Assembly: GCF_029626155.1 (NCBI RefSeq)
Contig: NZ_JARUBL010000001.1
Location: 7,158,501 to 7,222,500, forward strand
Direction: 5' to 3'
From: Solwaraspora sp. WMMD1047
Lineage (GTDB): Bacteria; Actinomycetota; Actinomycetes; Mycobacteriales; Micromonosporaceae
DNA: 64,000 bases
The number at the start of each line of letters is the position of its first letter. Within the stretch, counting starts at the first letter, position 1. Both the position numbers and the translations under genes were made by a program. Below, piece after piece: positions 59,628 through 64,000 of this stretch. The notes beneath the pieces were generated by a model. That model was given only the letters and a program-made list of their open reading frames with translations. It was not told the DNA's origin and made no database searches.

Positions 59628-60215
59628 TTACGGCGTTCGCGGCGGCTCGACAGGGCGGCTGCTGGCGTTGTAGGAGTTCTTGGCGGCGACCACGGCAGCC
59701 TGGATGTGCTCGGGGTCGACGCCGTGTACGTTGAGCGGCGGATGCACACGCCGGACAAGTTCGGCCTCGATGGTCGCCGGCTCCGCGTCCTCCGCCCAGG
59801 TCAACCGCAGGTGTGCGGACATCCACGCGGTCAGCCGGGCCTCATCCTCAGGGACCAGGACAACACGATCGGTCCTGGTTGTCCGGTAGCCCTCGGACAC
59901 AAGAAGCCCGACCAATGTCCGGCGCAGAGTCGAGCTGCCCGAACGCCTCAGATGGTTGCGCAGGATCCGGCCCCGCAGGTTGGTCGCCCGTCCGAGATAC
60001 AGCAGCCGCAGCGACGGGACGCTCCCATTGGGTGGCCCGGGGAGGTCGGGAAAGATCGACGGAGCAGCCCACCAGGCGTAGACACCGCCGCTTCGGCTGA
60101 GCCGCTTGCCGGCGACATCGAGTCCCACCGGCACGTCGAAGAGCAGCCGCAGGACCTCCTCGACCCGGGTGCCACCGGTTGGGACGTCCTCGGGTCGCGG
60201 TTCGGGGATGGTCAT
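59628..60215 (-). CDS. GIY-YIG nuclease family protein
   Basis: 195 residues from ATG 60215; TACGAT 7 nt upstream indicates a leaderless start and disfavours ATG 60224. The GIY-YIG core is present in variant form: GGVYAWW for the first strand, LRLLYLGRATNLRGRILRNHL for the second with the catalytic Arg, and a downstream Glu in EDEARLTAWMSAHL. The C-terminus ends with a Pro-rich tail. No extra DNA-binding domain is seen. Its place in the accessory region suggests a mobile-element or defence-linked nuclease, but this is not shown. Confidence 0.75.
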   Translation of the reverse strand: MTIPEPRPEDVPTGGTRVEEVLRLLFDVPVGLDVAGKRLSRSGGVYAWWAAPSIFPDLPGPPNGSVPSLRLLYLGRATNLRGRILRNHLRRSGSSTLRRTLVGLLVSEGYRTTRTDRVVLVPEDEARLTAWMSAHLRLTWAEDAEPATIEAELVRRVHPPLNVHGVDPEHIQAAVVAAKNSYNASSRPVEPPRTP

Positions 60216-60431
60216 CGAGACCATCGTAGGCGTCCCGGACAGATCGTGGCCGCGGCTGCGCGGTCGCCTGCTGCGCCCCGCAAGACTCGGCAGTGCCGCG
60301 ATCGACGGCCACGGATACTGACAAACCGAACAGAAAACCGCGCACTATGCGGCAAATCCGGACATCCGCCACCTCGCGTGTCCGCACGATATTCCAGACA
60401 GTTTGCGCAGCATCAACCAAGCAGACGATAG

Positions 60432-61682
60432 ATGAGCTCGCCGAAGTGTGTCACTGTCACTTGCGTGAGGAGAAATGCGGAATCCAGCACAGAAGACCAC
60501 TCCCGCCCGGCCAGCGAACTAGCACCTCTGAGGATTATCAAGCTGCGCACGGTCTATTACGGAGCGGCGACAATCGCGATAGTCACCGCCGCCGTAATCA
60601 TTTGGCTCTGGCGCGAGGCTGGCAACTCTCCGCAACTGCGAATTGATGCGGTACGAACCGGTTTCACTGTAGGATTTGGTGCCGGCGGAGCCCTCGCCTT
60701 GATATTGGCGGCCCGCCGCCAATGGCTTCAGGAAAGGAGCCAGGATCACCAGGAGCGAGCCAAGCTGCTAGATCATCAGCATCTCGAACGGGTGGCGTCA
60801 GCAACAGAACACGATACGCGGTCTCGACGGATTACCGAACTGTATTCAAAGTCCCTGGACCAACTGGGATCCGAAAAGGCCGTGGTCCGTTTGGGTGGAT
60901 TATACGCGCTGGAGCGCCTAGCCGCCGAAAACCCGCCTCACCGTCAAATGATCGTAAATGTAATCTGTGCGTATCTTAGAATGCCATTTGACTATATTCT
61001 GGATCCAAGCGTTAGCCAGGATGAACTGGCCGTTCGGCTTGCAGCTCAGCGCATCCTGGAGAAGAACCTCTACTCGGGCGGCGCCGTATCGCAGTCCACG
61101 GGACCCACCTACGACAGCCAGCGGAAAGAGATCGATATAGATCTCTCGGGCGCTAGCCTCGTGGACTTTTATTTCGTCCATTGTCGCGTTGGCCGGGCCA
61201 TGTTTGACCGTTCGCATTTCTTTGGAAATCGGACACTTTTTACGGGGACAGAATTTGAACAGGCATGGTTCCAGGATGCGACGTTTCATTGCCCTACCTT
61301 CATAGAAGATGCCGCTACTTCTGATATTTTCCTGAATGGCGCATGCTTCGAAGACGACTTTTGCTTCAATCGATCAGTGGTTCGTCGCGGCGCCTGGGTG
61401 CATGGCGCAAAGTTCTTGAAAAACTCTTACCTGGTGGAAGCAAAATTCGATGGAAAAGCTGATTTTGCAGAATCAAAATTCGAGGGCGACGTCAGCTTCG
61501 ATGGGGCAAGATTTTCTCAGCCCAGTCGCTTCTCTGGTGCAACGTTTCGTGCAGCTACGTCATTTGACGATGTAGACCTTGCCGCATTGGTAGATTTAGC
61601 ATTTGACAAGAAAATCGTCCGGAGGCAAACTGAAAGTCCGCTCCTGACACGTTTCGATAAAAAGACAGATCCGAACGGCTAG
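60432..61682 (+). CDS. pentapeptide-repeat membrane protein
   Basis: 416 residues from ATG 60432; no ribosome site is seen, so the start is uncertain. Two helices (about residues 40-60 and 76-93: VYYGAATIAIVTAAVIIWLW; TVGFGAGGALALILAARRQW), a charged coil (WLQERSQDHQERAKLLDHQH), a helical segment LGGLYALERLAAENPPHRQM common to actinobacterial members, and then pentapeptide A(D/N)LXX-type repeats (ADFAESKFEGDVSFDGARFS) to the end. The gene is clearly lower in GC than its surroundings, a sign of transfer. Role unknown; similar proteins lie in defence or regulatory islands. Confidence 0.85.
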   Translation: MSSPKCVTVTCVRRNAESSTEDHSRPASELAPLRIIKLRTVYYGAATIAIVTAAVIIWLWREAGNSPQLRIDAVRTGFTVGFGAGGALALILAARRQWLQERSQDHQERAKLLDHQHLERVASATEHDTRSRRITELYSKSLDQLGSEKAVVRLGGLYALERLAAENPPHRQMIVNVICAYLRMPFDYILDPSVSQDELAVRLAAQRILEKNLYSGGAVSQSTGPTYDSQRKEIDIDLSGASLVDFYFVHCRVGRAMFDRSHFFGNRTLFTGTEFEQAWFQDATFHCPTFIEDAATSDIFLNGACFEDDFCFNRSVVRRGAWVHGAKFLKNSYLVEAKFDGKADFAESKFEGDVSFDGARFSQPSRFSGATFRAATSFDDVDLAALVDLAFDKKIVRRQTESPLLTRFDKKTDPNG

Positions 61683-61936
61683 GTGGATTTCTTCCCCCTA
61701 GAAAATGACGTCGGATGAGGCTTATCATCAGCATTGTCAAGCGCACTGCTATCGGCGTGATCGAGTGCACTCTCATCGGCAGATCCGCACACACGCATCC
61801 GGCTCGGTTCATGATTGACTGCACGGAGGGTGAACGGGCTCCGGAGCTACAGCGGGGGCACGACCTCGATGAGCAGGTTGATGCGCGTGGCGGGCGGGGA
61901 GGCGCAGCGGAGCATAGGTCGGCTGGTCCTGTCGGG
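61683..61936. other. 254-nt gap after the pentapeptide gene
   Basis: Transition from lower-GC to high-GC sequence. No gene or clear hairpin is recognised; it separates the plus-strand pentapeptide gene from the convergent overlapping minus-strand operon. Confidence 0.5.
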
Positions 61937-62418
61937 TCAGATGATGCCGGCGCGGATCGCGTGGGCGACGGCGTGAGCGCGGTTACGCAACTGGTGGCGG
62001 ATGGCGTACGCGGCGAGGTCGCCCTTGACGGTGCGTTCCGACTGGTACAGCCGGGTCGCGATCTGAACGGTGGTGTGTCCCGCCGCGATCAGGCCCAGAA
62101 CCTGCACCTGTCTGATGGTGCAGCCGGTCGATGTTCGCCCCGCGGGTCGCAGCACCGTGTGGTGCAGGTCGCGGGTGTGGTCGAGCAGGCCGCGCAGCAG
62201 GTCGGCGGGCAGGTCCGCATCCCCGGCCGCGGCCGCGGCTATCGCGTCGGCGAGCCGGCCGGCGGCAGGTGGTCGATGGTGTGGGCGTCCCGAGGGTCGG
62301 CACCGGCCGGTAAGGGGGCGTACGGGCCGTGGCCGGGGACGGGCTGACCGGCGGGAAAGGCGCCCACGAGTGCGGCGACCCGAGTCGCCCTGTCGGGGCG
62401 TGCGGCTACGGAGGTCAT
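61937..62418 (-). pseudogene. frameshifted LuxR-type helix-turn-helix regulator
   Basis: The start ATG 62418 overlaps the upstream gene stop (ATGA) and reads MTSVAARPDRATRVAALVGA, on to HTIDHLPPAG, then hits a stop. From about 62265 the coherent sequence continues in another frame: AAGRLADAIAAAAAGDADLP, then a LuxR-like HTH (GCTIRQVQVLGLIAAGHTTV; IATRLYQSERTVKGDLAAYA) to 61937. One missing base in the GCCGGCCGG run near 62255-62270 explains this. The second half is a typical response-regulator DNA-binding domain. It is either a recent pseudogene or a sequencing error. Confidence 0.65.
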
Positions 62419-62621
62419 CTCGGTCTCTCAGGTGTGGGGCGTGGACGGGGGTGGCCGTCATCGGTCTGCGGGGTTTGGTGGAGTGCCCACCGCAGTTGCG
62501 GGCAGCCGGTCGGGTCGTCGGGACAGGTGGCGCATCGGGAGCCGTTGTCGTGCTGGGCGATGATGTGGCGGGCGGTCAGCACCAGCTCGACGCGACTCGC
62601 GCCGTCATCCATCCGCGTCAT
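62415..62621 (-). CDS. small zinc-ribbon-like protein
   Basis: 68 residues from ATG 62621, which overlaps the stop of the preceding gene as ATGA (GTG 62627 is a less likely alternative). The sequence VLTARHIIAQHDNGSRCATC followed by PDDPTGCPQLRWAL has C-x2-C and C-P spacing typical of small zinc-binding proteins in actinomycete mobile elements. Function unknown. Confidence 0.6.
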   Translation of the reverse strand: MTRMDDGASRVELVLTARHIIAQHDNGSRCATCPDDPTGCPQLRWALHQTPQTDDGHPRPRPTPERPR

Positions 62622-62947
62622 CGGCACCCCTTCTCGTCTCCTGGCCGGTCCTTCCCCGAGCCGGCGGTGGTGGTCGGTGTTGGACGCGGCCTGGGGGGTG
62701 GGCGGTCGGCCGTGGTGTTGCCGCTTGCCAGCGGGCGGCGGTGGGTCGCGTGCCGTGCTGGTGGCGGTGGCCGGGGTTGGCGGCGACGGCGCTGCCGGGC
62801 CGCCCGTTCGATGGCGATGGGGAGGTCACTGGGCGGGATTCGGCCGGCAGGGTTGGTGTGGCGTCGTCGCCGGTAGCGCCGGACCAGCGTCTTGGCCCCG
62901 GCTAGGACCTGGTTGTCGCCGTCGGGGTCGCGACGGAAGGTCAGCAT
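62618..62947 (-). CDS. small basic protein of the overlapping operon
   Basis: 109 residues from ATG 62947. MLTFRRDPDGDNQVLAGAKT, RRYRRRRHTNPAGRIPPSDL and IAIERAARQRRRR make a strongly basic N-terminal half; the C-terminus is Pro/Arg/Thr-rich. No family recognised; a nucleic-acid-binding role would fit the charge. It is linked by ATGCTGA overlap to the gene before it and by ATGA to the one after. Confidence 0.5.
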   Translation of the reverse strand: MLTFRRDPDGDNQVLAGAKTLVRRYRRRRHTNPAGRIPPSDLPIAIERAARQRRRRQPRPPPPARHATHRRPLASGNTTADRPPPRPRPTPTTTAGSGKDRPGDEKGCR

Positions 62948-63054
62948 GATCCGGGGCGTCCGCGAAGGTGTGGAGCTCGCAGACCTCCCACGTCGACCTG
63001 AGGCACCAACACCGACCGGGGTGGGTGAACGGCCTGTCGTGGATGGTCGCTCAT
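62941..63054 (-). CDS. 37-residue peptide gene in the overlapping chain
   Basis: ATG 63054 overlaps the stop of the membrane protein gene (ATGA) and the frame closes at 62941, inside the next gene's start. MSDHPRQAVHPPRSVLVPQV and a short Arg/Gly-rich end. The ATGA coupling supports translation; the sequence itself gives no function. A frame change into the alternative WEVCELHTFADAPD reading could hide a longer original gene. Confidence 0.4.
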   Translation of the reverse strand: MSDHPRQAVHPPRSVLVPQVDVGGLRAPHLRGRPGSC

Positions 63055-63653
63055 GTCAGGTCCTGTTGGGTCAGGTGCCGGGCGACCTCACCGCAGAGGA
63101 TGTCGGCGACCTCGACGAGGTCACCGGCCCGCTGGTGATCGGGGTGGGACCGGTGTGTGCGGGCCAGCGCGTGCCGGATGGTGGTGATCTCGCCGCGGGC
63201 AGCACGCAGGTCGGCGTGGATGGCGGCGATGACGGCGGACAACGGCCGGTCGTCGGGCCCGAGCCGGTCGGCTGCCCGCCGTTCGGCCCTCCGGTCGGCG
63301 GCGATGACGATCCGGTCGACGATCCAGACCGCGGCGGCGGCGCCGACGGCTGCGGCGGTGGCGAGGATCGGGTGCGGGACGAGGCTGGCGGCCACGACCG
63401 CGAGGGTGCACGCCCCGGCCCAGAGCGGCCCGGGCGTGATTTCCGGTAGCCGGGGGCCGGCCCGGCGCAGCAGCCGGCACGCCTCGTCGAGATTTCCAGC
63501 CGCCCGGTAGAGGGCGTTGCCGAGGCTTCCGCCCGGCACCGTCTGGTGGTCGATCGCGCGGGCCGCCCGCCGGTAGGCGGCATGCACCCGAGCGGCGGCC
63601 CGGGAGGCCGCGCGGGCCGCGGTCCGGGAAGCGCGACGCGACGGCCGGCTCAC
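63051..63653 (-). CDS. two-helix membrane protein of the overlapping operon
   Basis: 200 residues from GTG 63653, which overlaps the preceding stop as GTGA. An Arg/Ala-rich amphipathic N-terminus (VSRPSRRASRTAARAASRAA) leads to a helical segment (GNLDEACRLLRRAGPRLPEI), a hydrophobic hairpin (about residues 93-130, WAGACTLAVVAASLVPHPIL and AVGAAAAVWIVDRIVIAA) and a C-terminal coiled region (AVIAAIHADLRAARGEITTI). Size and topology recall SpdB-like spread proteins of actinomycete conjugative elements, but there is no decisive motif. Confidence 0.6.
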   Translation of the reverse strand: MSRPSRRASRTAARAASRAAARVHAAYRRAARAIDHQTVPGGSLGNALYRAAGNLDEACRLLRRAGPRLPEITPGPLWAGACTLAVVAASLVPHPILATAAAVGAAAAVWIVDRIVIAADRRAERRAADRLGPDDRPLSAVIAAIHADLRAARGEITTIRHALARTHRSHPDHQRAGDLVEVADILCGEVARHLTQQDLT

Positions 63654-64000
63654 GCCGGCCCACCCCGACTGCGGGGCGCCGGGGCGGGGTTCCCGGGATC
63701 CTGGCCGGCGGCGCCGATGAGGGCGAGGCGTAACGGCCGGCCGGTGGCCGCGACCGCTGTCACGGTGGTCGCGGCCGACCCGCCGGGTCGGCACCGCGAC
63801 GGGTGCGGGTCGGCGATCCGCAACGCCATCCGCATCGTCGGCGCGTCCACCCGCCGGCGCGCCCCGGCGGTCAGGGGCGGCCGGGTCAGGTCGGCCAGCC
63901 GGGCCAGCACCCGACCTGACGGGTCGCCGACCACGACGTCGGTGTGCAGGGTGCCGATCGCCGCCACGAGCGGGGGCCGACCATCCTTCGCCGGGCTGTC
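63650..64000 (-). CDS. 5'-truncated hypothetical protein at window end
   Basis: The frame is open from the window edge (DSPAKDGRPPLVAAIGTLHT) to a stop at 63650, so the gene continues beyond 64000. Visible parts are TDVVVGDPSGRVLARLADLT, ARRRVDAPTMRMALRIADPH and a Pro/Arg-rich end. It is the first visible member of the six-gene overlapping chain. GTG 63967 could be an internal start but is not needed. No family recognised. Confidence 0.5.
   Translation of the reverse strand, partial: DSPAKDGRPPLVAAIGTLHTDVVVGDPSGRVLARLADLTRPPLTAGARRRVDAPTMRMALRIADPHPSRCRPGGSAATTVTAVAATGRPLRLALIGAAGQDPGNPAPAPRSRGGPA

Noticed and set aside
62892-63449. 185-residue plus-strand ORF near the window end
   Set aside because: Antisense to the overlapping minus-strand operon, whose GTGA/ATGA junctions are coherent.

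Overview
The window is very GC-rich DNA with GTG/TTG starts and gene families typical of a filamentous actinobacterium, most likely Micromonosporaceae. This rests on gene content and codon style, not on a marker gene. Many genes have a TAnnnT -10 box 6-8 nt before the start codon, which points to common leaderless transcription.

1-22.9 kb, core region. After the tail of an M23 peptidase come prephenate dehydrogenase, MtnA, a PHP hydrolase, an EamA transporter and a DUF885 peptidase. Then follows a cell-envelope glycan cluster: two methyltransferases and an FkbM methyltransferase, a DUF3068 protein, a membrane acyltransferase, an AftD-like arabinofuranosyltransferase, a GT4 glycosyltransferase, a 52-residue DUF2613 protein (15432-15590), a GT-C-like membrane protein and a flippase-like protein. 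Order and orientation recall Mycobacterium tuberculosis Rv0224c-Rv0228 plus aftD/Rv0236A. A MurD2-like ligase and a methyltransferase close the block.

22.9-43.8 kb, mixed housekeeping and regulation. This holds an ArsR-VOC pair with a readable promoter/operator, a Phd-like toxin-antitoxin pair, a 1521-residue secreted nuclease/5'-nucleotidase fusion, a VanW protein, DoxX, a zinc-finger anti-sigma candidate with its divergent ECF sigma factor, a PEBP protein, another methyltransferase/GT-C pair, an FhuF-like (2Fe-2S) protein with an iron box, an XRE regulator, a flavohemoglobin-like protein, a CPBP protein and a Lys/Ala/Pro-repeat protein. It ends with tRNA-Ser(GCT) and tRNA-Arg(ACG).

43.8-64.0 kb, accessory region beginning at tRNA-Arg. 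The main item is a STAND (NACHT-type) ATPase with nine WD40 blades, eight of them nearly identical. It is preceded in the same frame, one amber codon away, by a two-helix membrane ORF sharing its GAVVAGRDI motif. Further on are two regulator/oxidoreductase pairs (TetR, HxlR), two different group II introns with maturases, a truncated third intron copy, and fragments of a helicase, an MFS transporter, an F420-reductase-like gene, a methyltransferase and a hydrolase. Then come a GIY-YIG nuclease and a lower-GC pentapeptide-repeat membrane protein. The last 2 kb is a chain of six overlapping minus-strand genes running off the window edge, resembling the small-gene operons of actinomycete integrative elements. 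The last gene of the chain is frameshifted. No integrase, CRISPR array, rRNA or complete IS was seen.
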